NCBI RefSeq assembly: GCF_008641105.1
Contig: NZ_VTTI01000004.1
Span: 248,001-312,000 of the forward strand
Reading direction: 5' to 3'
Length of the DNA stretch: 64,000 nt
Source: Halopseudomonas salina
Lineage (GTDB): Bacteria > Pseudomonadota > Gammaproteobacteria > Pseudomonadales > Pseudomonadaceae
Numbering within the stretch: the first letter of the stretch is position 1; the number at the start of each line of letters is the position of its first letter. Positions 1 to 9,975 of the stretch are shown piece after piece. Below the pieces are notes generated by a model. It was given only the letters and a program-made list of their open reading frames with translations. It did no database searches and had not been told where the DNA came from. The position numbers and the translations under genes are program-made.

Positions 1-160
1 CGTGAATGGCTCGCAGAGGGGGCAATGGATGCTCGCGGCCCAGATCGACCAGTGCGTCGAGCAGTACCATTGAGTCCATACCACCGGACAACCCCAACCA
101 CCAGGTCGGAGCATCCGTGCAGGGCAGCAACTGCCTGAGCAGCTCCTGCGTGGAGAACAT
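1..160 (-). CDS. tilS: tRNA(Ile)-lysidine synthase, N-terminal fragment cut by the window edge
   Basis: TilS attaches lysine to C34 of the AUA-decoding tRNA-Ile2, changing both its codon and its aminoacylation specificity in the cytoplasm. Only the first 53 codons are visible; the gene runs off the left edge. Translation from the ATG at 158-160 gives the PP-loop ATP-binding motif LSGGMDS at residues 24-30, preceded by a Trp-Trp-Leu-Gly strand, which is the standard N-terminus of this family. The start codon directly abuts the accA stop codon (161-163), so it is probably translated from the accA message. The Shine-Dalgarno sequence inside the accA 3' end is weak. The identification rests on one strong motif plus the Pseudomonas-type neighbourhood accA-tilS. 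Confidence 0.88.
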   Translation of the reverse strand, partial: MFSTQELLRQLLPCTDAPTWWLGLSGGMDSMVLLDALVDLGREHPLPPLRAIH

Positions 161-1117
161 CTACTTCAGACCAAATGCCATCAGGCGCTCATAACGGCGC
201 TCGAGCAGCTCTTCGGCCGGTAAAGCCTCAAGGGCATCGAGCTCAACCAGCAACTGCGCCTTGATGCGGGCTGCCATTTCTTCAGGCTTGCGATGTGCAC
301 CACCCAGAGGCTCGGCAATCAGGTTGTCGACCAGCTTGAGCTCTTTCAGGCGCTCGGCAGTTATACCCATGGCCTCGGCGGCGTCAGCGGCCTTCTCGGA
401 TTTTTTCCAGAGTATAGAGGCGCAACCTTCTGGAGAGATGACCGCGTAAGTGGAGTACTGCAGCATCATCAAGCGATCGCATACACCGATAGCCAATGCA
501 CCGCCTGATCCACCTTCACCAATGACAGTGGCAATAATGGGCGTCTTCAACCGCGCCATGATCTGCAGGTTCCAGGCAATAGCTTCACTCTGCCCACGCT
601 CCTCGGCGTCGATACCCGGGTAAGCACCCGGCGTGTCGATAAAGGTCAACAGCGGCATATTGAAGCGCTCGGCCATCTGCATCAACCGACAGGCCTTGCG
701 ATAGCCTTCAGGCTTGGGCATGCCAAAGTTGCGGCGGACCTTTTCCTTCACGTCGCGTCCCTTCTGATGCCCGATCACCATTACCGGCCGGCCATCCAGT
801 CGCGCAATACCACCAACAATCGCGGCATCATCAGCAAAATGCCGGTCGCCATGCAGCTCTTCGAAATCGGTAAAAATCTCTCTGATGTAATCCAGCGTGT
901 AGGGGCGCTGGGGATGACGCGCCATCTGGGCGATCTGCCAGCTGCTCAGGTTGCCGAAGATGCTTTCGGTCAACGAACGGCTTTTGTCCTGAAGACGGGA
1001 GATCTCGTCAGTAATATTCAGGGAGTTGTCGCTGCCTACCAGCCGCAGCTCCTCAATCTTGGCCTGCAGATCGGCTATCGGCTGTTCGAACTCCAGGTAT
1101 TTCTGGCTCTTGCTCAT
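161..1117 (-). CDS. accA: Acetyl-CoA carboxylase carboxyltransferase subunit alpha
   Basis: AccA is the alpha half of the carboxyltransferase that, with AccD and biotinylated AccB, makes malonyl-CoA, the first committed step of fatty acid synthesis. The 318-residue protein has the family start ([15 protein letters not shown] near residue 10), the loop DTPGAYPG (about 161-168) and the glycine-rich oxyanion-hole segment GEGGSGG (about 200-206). Its length is normal. I chose the ATG at 1115-1117 because it brings the N-terminus closest to known AccA proteins. An in-frame ATG two codons upstream (1121-1123) is also possible. It lies 99 bp downstream of dnaE in the same direction, with no terminator seen between, so dnaE-accA-tilS is probably one transcription unit. 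Confidence 0.97.
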   Translation of the reverse strand: MSKSQKYLEFEQPIADLQAKIEELRLVGSDNSLNITDEISRLQDKSRSLTESIFGNLSSWQIAQMARHPQRPYTLDYIREIFTDFEELHGDRHFADDAAIVGGIARLDGRPVMVIGHQKGRDVKEKVRRNFGMPKPEGYRKACRLMQMAERFNMPLLTFIDTPGAYPGIDAEERGQSEAIAWNLQIMARLKTPIIATVIGEGGSGGALAIGVCDRLMMLQYSTYAVISPEGCASILWKKSEKAADAAEAMGITAERLKELKLVDNLIAEPLGGAHRKPEEMAARIKAQLLVELDALEALPAEELLERRYERLMAFGLK

Positions 1118-1216
1118 AAGCATCCATCATCCACGTGGGCCCTGCGACAGGGCGTACGATTTTTGCATTACCTTAAGGGATTGGCGGCCCGGCGTCGAGC
1201 CACCCCTTCAGGCTTG

Positions 1217-4200
1217 TTATCTATAGTGCAGGGAGACGCTGTCTTTGCCCAACTGGTCACGCAATCCCTGAACCAGATCATCCGCTGGCTCAACCCGCCA
1301 GGTCTCACCCAGACGCAGCTCCGCAGCCGCATCGGGCCGCTGCAGGTCCACGGTCACTGCGCAATTTCCCGGGTGTTTCTGCAAAAGACCAGCAATCTGG
1401 CCCAGGCTTTCCGGACCATGGCGGGTGGTATCCAGACTGATCCGCACACTGTCGAGCAAGGTGGTGCGTGCATCTTCGAGACTCATTACCCGCTTGACAC
1501 GCATCCGCAGACCGCCGGAAAAATCGTCCTGTGACACCTCGCCCTCGACTACCAGCAATGCATCTTTCTGCAGTAACGCCTGGGACGACTGATAGGCCTC
1601 TGCATAGAGGGATACCTCGATACGGGAAGAACGGTCGTCGAGCGTAACGAAGCCCATCTTGTCACCGCGCTTGCTTTTCATCACCCGCAGATCGAATACC
1701 AGGCCGGCAATGGTTTGACTGTCCCGCGAGGGCTTGAGATCAATGATGCGCTGGCGGGCAAAACGCCGTATCTCTTTCTCATACTCATCAATCGGGTGCC
1801 CGGTCAGATACAGGCCGAGGGTTTCTTTCTCACCACGCAGGCGCTCCTTGAAAGACCATTCCCGCGCCCGACGATAGGCTTCATACACGTCACGCTCGGT
1901 GGAGGGCCCGAGCAATTCGCCAAACAGGTCGCCATGACCACTGTCAGCGCTTTTGGCAGTCTGCTCGGCCGAAGCGATAGCCTCTTCCATTGCCGCCATC
2001 AATGACGCGCGATTACGATCAATCTGTTTGAGAAAGACCTGGTGATCGGTATCGAAAAAGGGGCCCAGGCTGTCCAGGGCTCCAGAGCGAATCAAGGCTT
2101 CCATGACCCGCTTGTTGATGCGCTTGAGATCTACCCGTGCGCAGAAATCGAACAAATCAATAAAGGGTCCACCCTCACGGCGCTTCTCCACGATGGTTTC
2201 GACCGGGCCTTCACCTACACCCTTGATGGCGCCAAGACCATACACCACGTCACCTTCATCATCGACAGTGAACTTGTACTCGGAGATATTCACATTCGGC
2301 GATTTGAGGCGCAGCTTCATGCTGCGACACTCTTCAATCAGCGTCACCACCTTGTCGGTGTTGTGCATATCCGCTGACAACACCGCAGCCATGAAGGGAG
2401 CCGGGTAGTGCGCTTTCAACCACGCGGTTTGGTATGACACCAGACCATAGGCAGCGGAGTGCGACTTGTTGAAGCCGTAACCCGCAAACTTTTCCACCAG
2501 ATCGAAGATGTTTCCCGCAAGATCTGCATCAATATTGTTGTTTTCACAGCCTTCCAGAAAGACCTGACGCTGCTTGGCCATTTCTTCGGGCTTTTTCTTG
2601 CCCATCGCCCGGCGCAGCATGTCGGCGCCGCCCAGCGTATAGCCAGCCATCACCTGTGCGATCTGCATCACCTGTTCCTGGTACAGGATGATGCCGTAGG
2701 TCGGCCCGAGCACCGGCTTGAGGCTGTCCAGCTGATAGTTGGGATGCGGGTAGGAGAGTATCTCGCGGCCGTGCTTACGATTGATAAAATCGTCGACCAT
2801 CCCCGACTGCAGCGGGCCGGGCCGGAACAGGGCCACCAGTGCGATCAGATCCTCCAGGCAATCGGGCTTGAGCTTCTTGATCAGCTCTTTCATACCCCGC
2901 GATTCCAGCTGGAATACGGCGGTGGTCTCGGCCTTCTGCAACATCTTGTAGGTCGGTTGATCGTCGAGCGGGATAAAGTTGATGTCCAGCGGCTCGCCAC
3001 CGGTCTTGGCGCGCACGCGATTGACCGTGTCCATCGCCCAGTCGATGATCGTCAAGGTGCGCAGGCCGAGAAAGTCGAACTTGACCAGGCCGGCGGATTC
3101 CACATCATCCTTGTCGAACTGGGTCACCAGGCCGCCGCCCGCTTCGTCGCAATACAGTGGCGAAAAGTCGGTCAGCTTGGTCGGTGCTATCACCACGCCA
3201 CCGGCGTGCTTGCCGACGTTTCGGGTTATACCCTCAAGCTTGAGGGCCATGTCCCAGATTTCCTGGGCCTCTTCGTCATTGGCCAGAAAATCGCGGAGTA
3301 TCTCTTCCTGCTCGAAGGCTTTGGCCAGCGTCATGCCGACTTCAAACGGGATCATCTTCGACAGCTTGTCGGCCAGCCCGTAGGATTTACCCTGCACCCG
3401 CGCGACGTCGCGCACTACTGCCTTGGCGGCCATGGTGCCGAAGGTAATGATCTGTGATACCGCGTTACGTCCGTATGTCTGGGCAACATACTCGATCACC
3501 CGGTCGCGCCCTTCCATACAGAAGTCGACGTCAAAGTCGGGCATCGATACCCGTTCGGGATTGAGGAAGCGCTCGAACAGCAGGTCATACTGCATGGGAT
3601 CAAGATCGGTAATCAGCAGCGAATACGCAACCAGTGAGCCTGCCCCGGAGCCACGACCCGGACCTACTGGAACGCCGTTATTCTTGGCCCATTTGATAAA
3701 GTCCATCACGATCAGGAAGTAACCGGGAAACTCCATCTGGATGATGATATCCAGCTCGAAATTCAGCCGGTCGATATACACCTGACGGCGCTGATCGTAG
3801 TTTTCCGAGTCAGGAGGCAGTACGACCTTGAGGCGCTCTTCGAGGCCTTCGAAGGAGACCTTACGGAAGAAATCGGCTTCGGTCATACCATCAGGCGTGG
3901 GGAATGCGGGCAGGAAGTTTTTGCCCAACTGAACGTCAATGCTGCACCGTTTGGCAATCTCGACGCTGTTGGCCAAGGCTTCAGGTATGTCACTGAACAG
4001 CTCGGCCATTTCTTCCGGCGTTTTCAGATACTGCTCTTCGCTGTACTGCCGAACCCGGCGCGGGTCATCCAGGGCGCGGCCTTCGCCGATGCACACGCGG
4101 GTTTCGTGGGCTTCGTAGTCTTCGCGCTTGATAAAACGCACGTCGTTGGTTGCTACCACCGGGCAGTCGTGCTTGACGGCGAGGTCTACGGCGGCGTGAA

Positions 4201-4741
4201 GATATTCTTCGTCGTTGGGGCGGCTGGTACGTTGCAGCTCCAGGTAGAAGCGCCCTGGGAAGACTTGCATCCAATACTGCAGCAGTGCGTCGGCTTCCTG
4301 GGGGTTGTTGGACAGCAGCGATTGACCGATTTCTCCTTCGCGGGCGGCGGACAGTGCAATTACGTCTTCACTGGATTCGGCGACCCATTCGCGGCGGATG
4401 GTCACAACGCCGTTGCGCTGACCCTCGGTGTAACCGCGGGAAATCAATTCGGTCAGGTTCCGATACCCGTTGCGGTTCATGGCTAGCAGGCTGAGGCGGG
4501 TCAACTGGTTGTCGTCGTTGTCCCCTACCAGCCAGATGTCTACGCCGGAGATCGGCTTTATTCCGCCGGCCATGGCGGCTTTATAGAATTTGACCAGACT
4601 GCACATATTATTCTGGTCGGTCACTGCGACTGCAGGCATCCCCTGCTCTGCCACGGTCTTGATCAGCGGCTTGATCTTGACGATGCCGTCGACCAGTGAA
4701 TACTCGCTGTGGACGCGCAAGTGGACGAAGGAGTGGGTCAT
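1217..4741 (-). CDS. dnaE: DNA polymerase III subunit alpha
   Basis: This is the catalytic subunit of the replicative polymerase. The 1174-residue length fits the DnaE1 class. An N-terminal PHP domain begins at residue 7 ([13 protein letters not shown]). The palm domain shows [14 protein letters not shown] at 360-373 and the aspartate motif PDFDVDF at 401-407, which supplies catalytic acidic residues in this C-family polymerase. Helix-hairpin-helix and OB-fold regions follow in the C-terminal half. The ATG at 4739-4741 follows a CAGGAAT-type ribosome binding site. Upstream there is an unusually long 522-bp non-coding gap before rnhB, so dnaE may have its own promoter there, though I could not identify one convincingly. 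Confidence 0.98.
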   Translation of the reverse strand: MTHSFVHLRVHSEYSLVDGIVKIKPLIKTVAEQGMPAVAVTDQNNMCSLVKFYKAAMAGGIKPISGVDIWLVGDNDDNQLTRLSLLAMNRNGYRNLTELISRGYTEGQRNGVVTIRREWVAESSEDVIALSAAREGEIGQSLLSNNPQEADALLQYWMQVFPGRFYLELQRTSRPNDEEYLHAAVDLAVKHDCPVVATNDVRFIKREDYEAHETRVCIGEGRALDDPRRVRQYSEEQYLKTPEEMAELFSDIPEALANSVEIAKRCSIDVQLGKNFLPAFPTPDGMTEADFFRKVSFEGLEERLKVVLPPDSENYDQRRQVYIDRLNFELDIIIQMEFPGYFLIVMDFIKWAKNNGVPVGPGRGSGAGSLVAYSLLITDLDPMQYDLLFERFLNPERVSMPDFDVDFCMEGRDRVIEYVAQTYGRNAVSQIITFGTMAAKAVVRDVARVQGKSYGLADKLSKMIPFEVGMTLAKAFEQEEILRDFLANDEEAQEIWDMALKLEGITRNVGKHAGGVVIAPTKLTDFSPLYCDEAGGGLVTQFDKDDVESAGLVKFDFLGLRTLTIIDWAMDTVNRVRAKTGGEPLDINFIPLDDQPTYKMLQKAETTAVFQLESRGMKELIKKLKPDCLEDLIALVALFRPGPLQSGMVDDFINRKHGREILSYPHPNYQLDSLKPVLGPTYGIILYQEQVMQIAQVMAGYTLGGADMLRRAMGKKKPEEMAKQRQVFLEGCENNNIDADLAGNIFDLVEKFAGYGFNKSHSAAYGLVSYQTAWLKAHYPAPFMAAVLSADMHNTDKVVTLIEECRSMKLRLKSPNVNISEYKFTVDDEGDVVYGLGAIKGVGEGPVETIVEKRREGGPFIDLFDFCARVDLKRINKRVMEALIRSGALDSLGPFFDTDHQVFLKQIDRNRASLMAAMEEAIASAEQTAKSADSGHGDLFGELLGPSTERDVYEAYRRAREWSFKERLRGEKETLGLYLTGHPIDEYEKEIRRFARQRIIDLKPSRDSQTIAGLVFDLRVMKSKRGDKMGFVTLDDRSSRIEVSLYAEAYQSSQALLQKDALLVVEGEVSQDDFSGGLRMRVKRVMSLEDARTTLLDSVRISLDTTRHGPESLGQIAGLLQKHPGNCAVTVDLQRPDAAAELRLGETWRVEPADDLVQGLRDQLGKDSVSLHYR

Positions 4742-4884
4742 GGTATTCCTGTTTCTGGAGGCTACTTCAAGGTTGGGATTGTAACGGTGGGTGGAGTTGG
4801 GGGCCAGCGGGCTGTCCCTTGTAGTTTTTAATTCTCCGCCTGATGGCTCTGGCGCAGCACTTCCTGAGCATCACTGCCTGGGTA

Positions 4885-4903
4885 TTGGAGCATACCGCTC
4901 CAA
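4885..4903. repeat. Perfect 7-bp inverted repeat with 5-nt loop
   Basis: TTGGAGC and GCTCCAA are separated by ATACC, giving a perfect 7-bp stem. Copies of CCTGGG flank it on both sides. There is no T-tract, so a simple terminator is unlikely. It may be part of a dispersed repeat or a leader structure of the dnaE transcript. Confidence 0.6.
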
Positions 4904-4946
4904 GCCTGGGTCTGTCTGGCTCAGTGGTGCAGAAATGGGCTGGCAG

Positions 4947-4961
4947 CAGACTCGGAGTCTG
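4947..4961. repeat. Perfect 6-bp inverted repeat with 3-nt loop
   Basis: CAGACT and AGTCTG flank a CGG loop. It lies 43 bp from the previous hairpin in the same non-coding gap and probably belongs to the same element. Confidence 0.5.
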
Positions 4962-5143
4962 TGAGCTCCCAACCTGGCAGGGTTCCGAAAGCCGCCGTGA
5001 ATCCGTCCATGGAGGCTTGTCAGAAACGTCCATGTTTCAGACACTTTCTCCACCCCGCCAGGCTGTGCGCTCAACGGGCATCGGCGTGATGCTTGGTTTG
5101 CTGTCCAAGGTCAAAAGCAAAAATCTCGTGCCTGACCCAATCC

Positions 5144-5175
5144 CCGTCATTCTCGCGAACGCGGGAATCCATTTT
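5144..5175. repeat. dRS3-like intergenic palindrome
   Basis: The core reads CGTCATTCTCGCG-AA-CGCGGGAATCCA, an 8-bp stem with one G-T pair. It matches the ATTCCC-N8-GGGAAT pattern (with one change) known as dRS3 in Neisseria and seen as a dispersed element in many proteobacteria, where it often appears in translation as PVILANAGIH. Assignment is by pattern only; copy number elsewhere in this genome is unknown. Confidence 0.75.
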
Positions 5176-5263
5176 GACCTTCGCGCAGTCTCAACGAGTC
5201 ACTACCCGGATTGAAACAAACAAATCAAGCCGACCATCGATGGCAGGGATGCGATCGCCGAGC

Positions 5264-5923
5264 CTACAGGGACGTATTTTCGGCCTGGGACTGGCGGCGC
5301 TCGGACTCAGAAAACTCGAACAGCGCCAAAGCCTCGCGCACCGGCGCGAAGGAACGCCTATGGATCACCGAGGCGCCGAGTTCGCGGAGCGCGAGCAGGT
5401 GTACTGGTGTGGGGTAGCCCTTATGCTGGGCGATACCGTAGCCTGGGTAGAGCAGGTCCAGCTCTTTCATCTCCCGATCGCGGGCGACCTTAGCCAGGAT
5501 CGATGCGGCGGCAATGGCGGGAACGCGGCTGTCGCCCTTGATCACAGGCTCGCTTGGCATCGGCAGAACCGGGCAACGGTTGCCATCAACCAGTACACGA
5601 TCGGGCTGGACCAACAGACCCGCGACCGCTCTTTGCATCGCCAGCATGGTAGCGTGAAGGATGTTGAGCTGGTCGATTTCATTCACTTCGGCGCGGGCAA
5701 TGCACCAGGCAAGGGCGCGCTCCTGAATGAGCGGAAAGAGTGCTTCGCGTCTGGCTTCGGTGAGCTTCTTCGAGTCGTTCAGGCCTTCGATCGGACGCAG
5801 CGGATCAAGAATTACTGCAGCGGTGACCACGGCGCCACACAGTGGACCACGCCCTACTTCGTCGACACCCGCAACAAGTTCATCGCCAACGGGTGGATTC
5901 CAATCCATCAGTATCTGAGCCAT
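5264..5923 (-). CDS. rnhB: Ribonuclease HII
   Basis: RnhB cleaves the RNA strand of RNA-DNA hybrids and starts removal of single ribonucleotides misincorporated in DNA. The 219-residue protein carries the expected acidic catalytic set: D21 and E22 in [10 protein letters not shown]113 in LVDGN, and D131 in [14 protein letters not shown]. Tyr170 (HKGYPT) is also conserved. The length is normal for type II enzymes. Its ATG (5921-5923) overlaps the lpxB stop in a TAATG arrangement, indicating translational coupling to the lipid A genes. The gene is followed by the repeat-bearing gap before dnaE, so transcription may end or be reset there. Confidence 0.97.
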   Translation of the reverse strand: MAQILMDWNPPVGDELVAGVDEVGRGPLCGAVVTAAVILDPLRPIEGLNDSKKLTEARREALFPLIQERALAWCIARAEVNEIDQLNILHATMLAMQRAVAGLLVQPDRVLVDGNRCPVLPMPSEPVIKGDSRVPAIAAASILAKVARDREMKELDLLYPGYGIAQHKGYPTPVHLLALRELGASVIHRRSFAPVREALALFEFSESERRQSQAENTSL

Positions 5924-7101
5924 TAAAGCCTGCCCTTTTGCCTGAGCAGATCAAGCACCGCCTCGGCAGCCGCCTGATCCGCATTGCGCCGGAGCATTTC
6001 GTGCAAATGCATGAAAGTTGCCTGGGTTTCTGCACGCTCGGCGGTGGGTGCCAATAACTGCATCAGGGCCGCGCCCATGGTTTCCGGAGTGGCGGCGTCC
6101 TGCAGGAATTCGGGGACTACTTCGCGCTTGGCCAGTAGGTTGGGCAGCGCTACGTGGCCGACCTTGACCAGACGCTTGAGTATCCTGAACGTCAGTCCGG
6201 CCATGCGGTAGGCGACAACCATCGGGCGCTTGAACAGCATGGCTTCCAGGGTCGCAGTTCCAGATGCGATCAGCACCGAGTCGCATGCAGCCAGTGCCTG
6301 GTGGGCTTGTCCATCGAGTAACATCAGGGGTAGATCAATACCACTTTCAGCAATGATGGCCTGCATTTGCAGCTTTCGCTCTTCGCTGGCACAGGGCATC
6401 ACAAAGTGCAATTCTGGCTCGCGTTGCTGGCACCAGGCGGCAGTCTGAAGAAATAACAGACCAAGCTTGCGTAGCTCACCGTTACGGCTGCCGGGCATCA
6501 GGGCGAGCAACTTCGTTTCTGAAGCTATGCCCAACGCGGCTCTGGCTGCATCGTGATCAGGCTGCAAGGGTATTTCATCTGCCAGCGTATGACCCACGCA
6601 GCGCACAGCAACCTGATGCTTGCGGTAAATCTCTTCCTCGAAGGGAAAAAGCGTGAGCATCAGGTCGGTGGACTTCTGGATACCCAGAACACGCTTCTCA
6701 CGCCAGGCCCAGACCGACGGGCTGACGTAGTGCACTGTAGGAATACCTGCGTCACGCAGTTTGCGTTCAACGCCAAGCGTAAAATCCGGCGCGTCGATGC
6801 CTATGAAGACATCGGGTTGTTGTTCCAGCAGCCAGGCAACCAGCTCCTTGCGGATGCGCAACAACTCGCGCAGGCGGCCCAGCACCTCCACCAGCCCCAT
6901 GACTGACAGCCGCTCCATGGGCACCCTGCTCTGCATACCTTCGGCCAGCATGCGTGGGCCGCCGATACCGATAAATTCTGCGTGGGGATGGGACTGTTTG
7001 AGGGCGCGGACCAAGCCGGCCCCCAGGGTGTCGCCTGACGCTTCGCCAGCCACCAGCGCGATACGCAGAGGCCGCTCACCCGATGCTTTCTGGACTGACA
7101 T
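5923..7101 (-). CDS. lpxB: Lipid-A-disaccharide synthase
   Basis: LpxB is a GT19-family inverting glycosyltransferase. It joins UDP-2,3-diacylglucosamine and lipid X to form the beta-1,6 disaccharide of lipid A at the inner face of the membrane. The 392-residue protein shows GEASGD at 19-24 (conserved N-terminal nucleotide-sugar loop region), the [11 protein letters not shown] segment and the C-terminal MPGSRNGEL and SGTATLEA regions typical of the family. It starts with ATG two bases after the lpxA stop, and its own stop overlaps rnhB, so it sits inside a coupled lpxD-fabZ-lpxA-lpxB-rnhB run. Confidence 0.97.
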   Translation of the reverse strand: MSVQKASGERPLRIALVAGEASGDTLGAGLVRALKQSHPHAEFIGIGGPRMLAEGMQSRVPMERLSVMGLVEVLGRLRELLRIRKELVAWLLEQQPDVFIGIDAPDFTLGVERKLRDAGIPTVHYVSPSVWAWREKRVLGIQKSTDLMLTLFPFEEEIYRKHQVAVRCVGHTLADEIPLQPDHDAARAALGIASETKLLALMPGSRNGELRKLGLLFLQTAAWCQQREPELHFVMPCASEERKLQMQAIIAESGIDLPLMLLDGQAHQALAACDSVLIASGTATLEAMLFKRPMVVAYRMAGLTFRILKRLVKVGHVALPNLLAKREVVPEFLQDAATPETMGAALMQLLAPTAERAETQATFMHLHEMLRRNADQAAAEAVLDLLRQKGRL

Positions 7102-7103
7102 GG

Positions 7104-7880
7104 CTAGCGGGTAATGCCGCGGGTCGAGGCGATAATGGAGTCGCGGTAGAGGGCGATCTCGGGGTACAGGCTGGCGCTCTCTTCAAGCTCTTTGAGGGCT
7201 TCAACCAGGGTCAGACCCTGACGATAGACCGTCTTGTATGCCTTGCGTAGCGCAGCGACCAGCTCTGGGCTGTAGCCACGACGGCGCATGCCTTCAAAGT
7301 TCATGCCGTGGGCACTGGCAGGGTTGCCACCAACCATGACGAAAGCCGGAATATCCTTGAACACAGCGCTGTTGGCCGCGCTCATGGACCAGGCGCCCAG
7401 CTTGCAGAATTGATGAACCGTGGTGTATCCACCAAGAATGGCGCCGTCGCCAATGTGCACGTGCCCGGCGATGGTCGCGTTGTTGGCCATGATAATGTGG
7501 TCGTTTACCACGCAGTCGTGGGCAACATGCACGTAGGCCATCAGCAGGTTGTGACTGCCGATCCGGGTGATGCCCTGATCCTGTACCGTGCCGCGATGCA
7601 GAGTGCAGCCTTCACGGATGATATTGTGGTCACCGATGATAAGCTGTGTGGGCTCGCCGTTGTATTTCTTGTCCTGACAGTCTTCACCGACCGAGGAGAA
7701 CTGGAAAATACGATTGTGCTTGCCGATGGTAGTTGGCCCGCGCACAACGACATGCGGACCGATAACCGTGCCAGCGCCTATTTCCACATCCGGTCCGATC
7801 AGGGTCCAGGGACCGACTTCAACGTCATCGGCCAGGCGCGCGGCCGGATCGACGAGCGCTAAAGGGTGAATCCGGCTCAT
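7104..7880 (-). CDS. lpxA: Acyl-ACP:UDP-N-acetylglucosamine O-acyltransferase
   Basis: LpxA transfers 3-hydroxyacyl from ACP to the 3-OH of UDP-GlcNAc, the first step of lipid A synthesis. The start was set to the ATG at 7878-7880, not the longer frame. It overlaps the fabZ stop as ATGA and gives 258 residues, the usual Pseudomonas length. Left-handed beta-helix hexapeptide repeats run from about residue 10 to 180 (for example [14 protein letters not shown]). H121 in VAHDC matches the catalytic His125 of the E. coli enzyme. The C-terminal helical region (from about 195) is complete. The gene lies between fabZ and lpxB, and LpxA competes with FabZ for the same hydroxyacyl-ACP pool. Confidence 0.97.
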   Translation of the reverse strand: MSRIHPLALVDPAARLADDVEVGPWTLIGPDVEIGAGTVIGPHVVVRGPTTIGKHNRIFQFSSVGEDCQDKKYNGEPTQLIIGDHNIIREGCTLHRGTVQDQGITRIGSHNLLMAYVHVAHDCVVNDHIIMANNATIAGHVHIGDGAILGGYTTVHQFCKLGAWSMSAANSAVFKDIPAFVMVGGNPASAHGMNFEGMRRRGYSPELVAALRKAYKTVYRQGLTLVEALKELEESASLYPEIALYRDSIIASTRGITR

Positions 7881-8314
7881 ATTCTGTGTTCCGCACAAAT
7901 GATTTCGCCAGAGCAGGCTTCCTTACCGTCAACCGTTGCACGGCAGGCAAACTTCCAGATCCCCCGACGGTTGCTCAAATGCTGCGCTTCGAGCTGCAAC
8001 TGGTCGCCCGGCACAACCGGCTGACGAAAGCGCAATTTGTCGGACCCAACGAAATAGTAGAGCGTTCCGTCGGCAGGCTTGACGTCCATCATCTTGAAGC
8101 CCAGTAAACCTGCAGCCTGCGCCATTGCTTCGATAATCAACACACCCGGCATGATCGGATGCTCGGGGAAGTGGCCGTTGAAAAAGGGTTCATTGACCGA
8201 GACGTTCTTGTAGGCACGGATATTCCGGGATTCAAGATTCAGTTCCACAACCCTGTCCACCAACAAAAAAGGGTAACGGTGGGGCAGGTATTCTTTTATT
8301 TCCTTGATATCCAT
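7877..8314 (-). CDS. fabZ: 3-hydroxyacyl-ACP dehydratase FabZ
   Basis: FabZ removes water from beta-hydroxyacyl-ACP in each cycle of fatty acid elongation. The 145-residue hot-dog-fold protein has the complete catalytic pair: H48 in NGHFPEHP and E62 in [19 protein letters not shown] at the N-terminus is the family hallmark. Its length is normal. It is separated by 50 bp from lpxD upstream and overlaps lpxA by 4 bases. Keeping fabZ among the lpx genes is thought to balance fatty acid supply and lipid A synthesis. Confidence 0.97.
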   Translation of the reverse strand: MDIKEIKEYLPHRYPFLLVDRVVELNLESRNIRAYKNVSVNEPFFNGHFPEHPIMPGVLIIEAMAQAAGLLGFKMMDVKPADGTLYYFVGSDKLRFRQPVVPGDQLQLEAQHLSNRRGIWKFACRATVDGKEACSGEIICAEHRI

Positions 8315-8364
8315 GTATTAGCAGGCCTTGCAATAAGCAGTAGTAGGCGCCTAGGCGGCGCGGC

Positions 8365-9426
8365 TCAGGACTCTGATGAGCCGTGAGAGTCCTGAGTCAC
8401 CGTCAGGAGCTCTTTTTCGAGTTTCTGGACTTTCTTGGCCAACGAATCAAGCTGGCGGAAGCGCGCAACACTTTTGCGCCATTCAACCGCAGGCTGCATC
8501 GCCGTACCCGATGAATAGGCGCCGGGTTCGGTGATGGATCGTGTAACCATGGTCATGCCTGTGATGAAGACGTTATCACAAATCTCGATATGCCCGACCA
8601 TACCCACCCCTCCGGCGATAGTGCAGTGCCGTCCGATGCGAGTGCTGCCCGAAATACCGACACAGGCAGCTATGGCCGTGTGATCGCCAATCTGCACGTT
8701 GTGGGCAATGTGAATCTGGTTATCCAGTTTGACGCCATTGCCGATGCATGTGTCAGCCAAAGCGCCGCGGTCGATAGTGGTGTTGGCACCGATCTCCGCA
8801 TCGTCTCCCACTGTCACACCACCGATCTGTGCGATCTTTTCCCAGCGCCCACCGTCATTGGCGAAACCGAAACCTTCCGAACCCAGGACGGCTCCAGATT
8901 GAATGACAACCCGATTGCCGATGTGGACATCATGGTAGATGCTTACTCGAGGTCCCACCCAGCCATCGCAACCTATTACCGAGCGGGCGCCTATGAAGCT
9001 TTGCGCACCAACAACCGTTCCTGCACCAACCTGCGCACCTGATGAAATGACCGCTCCGGGACCGATGCTGGCAGTTGGATCAATGACCGCATCCGGCTCT
9101 ACAACAGCCGAGGGGTGAATACCCGGAGTTGCTAACGGTTTGGGATCAAACAGATGCGAAAGACGCGCGTAGGCCACATAGGGATTGCCGACAATCAGGG
9201 CATTTCCGGAAAAATTCTCAGCGTCGGCTTCGGTAAGCAGCACTGCGCCTGCACCGGTAGAGCCTAGGTGCTTGCGATATTGACTGCTCGACAGAAAGCT
9301 GAGCTGAAGGGGGCCAGCATCCTGCAAGGTTGCCAGCCCGCCGATGAGCTGGTCGGGATTACCGACCAGCCGTGCACCGACTTTTTCGGCGATAGCCGAT
9401 AGCGAGAATTGCAATGGTGAGCTCAC
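8365..9426 (-). CDS. lpxD: UDP-3-O-(3-hydroxyacyl)glucosamine N-acyltransferase
   Basis: LpxD N-acylates UDP-3-O-acylglucosamine, the third step of lipid A synthesis. Two starts compete. A TTG at 9438 overlaps the skp stop. A GTG at 9424-9426 gives 353 residues and aligns residue for residue with the N-terminus I remember for P. aeruginosa LpxD, so I chose the GTG. The uridine-binding N-terminal domain ([15 protein letters not shown], 31-45) is followed by a left-handed beta-helix with hexapeptide repeats. H242 in [10 protein letters not shown] corresponds to the catalytic histidine. The C-terminus is a coiled helix (about 325-345). The gene sits directly behind skp and bamA, linking lipid A and outer-membrane protein assembly. 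Confidence 0.96.
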   Translation of the reverse strand: MSSPLQFSLSAIAEKVGARLVGNPDQLIGGLATLQDAGPLQLSFLSSSQYRKHLGSTGAGAVLLTEADAENFSGNALIVGNPYVAYARLSHLFDPKPLATPGIHPSAVVEPDAVIDPTASIGPGAVISSGAQVGAGTVVGAQSFIGARSVIGCDGWVGPRVSIYHDVHIGNRVVIQSGAVLGSEGFGFANDGGRWEKIAQIGGVTVGDDAEIGANTTIDRGALADTCIGNGVKLDNQIHIAHNVQIGDHTAIAACVGISGSTRIGRHCTIAGGVGMVGHIEICDNVFITGMTMVTRSITEPGAYSSGTAMQPAVEWRKSVARFRQLDSLAKKVQKLEKELLTVTQDSHGSSES

Positions 9427-9434
9427 CGGCCGAC

Positions 9435-9941
9435 TCAACGCGTCGCGTTCAGGCGCTCGATAACCTGGCGCGTGATGTCATACTCAGCCTTGACTTCAAC
9501 CACTGCGCTGCGATCAATCACCAGGTCGTAGTTGCCACCTTGCAGAACAGTCTCGACCGCCTTGTCCAAACGTGGCTTGAGGGTTTCAAGCATGTCACGG
9601 TCAGCACGAGCCTTGGCTTCGTTCAACTGCTTGGACTCGGTCTGGAAGTCGCGAGCCTTCTGACGAAACTCCAGATCAAGCTTCTCTAGCTCGGTCTGTC
9701 CCAATTTCTCACCATCACGCTGCATGCGCTCCTGAAGACGCTTGGCTTCGGCCTCAAGATTACGCAAACGCTGTAGCTGGGTACCAAATTTCTTTTCGGC
9801 ATCGACTGAATAAGCCTTGGCTGCATCAGATTCCAACAGTGCCATCTGATAATCGAGTACCGCAATTTTCATCTGGGCCGATACGGTAAAACTGGCCATA
9901 GCCAAAGCAGAAATCAATGCAACCTGAATAAACTTGCGCAC
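9435..9941 (-). CDS. skp: Periplasmic chaperone Skp (OmpH family)
   Basis: Skp is a trimeric periplasmic chaperone that holds unfolded outer-membrane proteins on their way to BamA. The longest open frame starts inside the bamA tail, but the GTG at 9939-9941 has a clear AGGAG site 7 bases upstream and yields a proper signal peptide (residues 1-22, cut after VSA). I therefore take the 168-residue form. The mature protein has the family opening [19 protein letters not shown] and a long charged helical stretch (about 50-130) that forms the tentacles. It lies 34 bp after bamA and just before lpxD, the usual order. Confidence 0.95.
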   Translation of the reverse strand: MRKFIQVALISALAMASFTVSAQMKIAVLDYQMALLESDAAKAYSVDAEKKFGTQLQRLRNLEAEAKRLQERMQRDGEKLGQTELEKLDLEFRQKARDFQTESKQLNEAKARADRDMLETLKPRLDKAVETVLQGGNYDLVIDRSAVVEVKAEYDITRQVIERLNATR

Positions 9942-9975
9942 TCTGAAGCTCCTGTAACTTATAGGGTGTTCCGGA

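Larger units (their letters stand above)
4742..5263. other. Repeat-bearing non-coding gap between rnhB and dnaE
   Basis: No credible gene is present: the open frames on both strands are short, lack ribosome binding sites and have compositions typical of translated repeats. The gap holds two perfect short hairpins (4885-4903 and 4947-4961), two direct copies of CGTCCATG (5004-5011 and 5027-5034) and one ATTC(C/T)C-GGGAAT palindrome (5144-5175). It interrupts an otherwise tight minus-strand gene run, so it probably arose by insertion of, or replacement by, dispersed intergenic elements. From memory, P. aeruginosa carries an amino-acid permease gene at this position. Confidence 0.7.

Noticed and set aside
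767..1534. 255-codon plus-strand open frame across accA and dnaE ends
   Set aside because: Spans the ends of two well-supported minus-strand genes; no independent coding signal.
2459..3457. 332-codon plus-strand open frame inside dnaE
   Set aside because: Antisense shadow of a conserved polymerase region, no ribosome binding site or family motif.
4767..5033. Possible tRNA or small RNA in the gap upstream of dnaE
   Set aside because: The hairpins do not form a cloverleaf and there is no CCA end or promoter-terminator pair.
4843..5214. 123-codon plus-strand open frame in the rnhB-dnaE gap
   Set aside because: Includes the PVILANAGIH translation of a dRS3-like repeat; no ribosome binding site, so judged non-coding.
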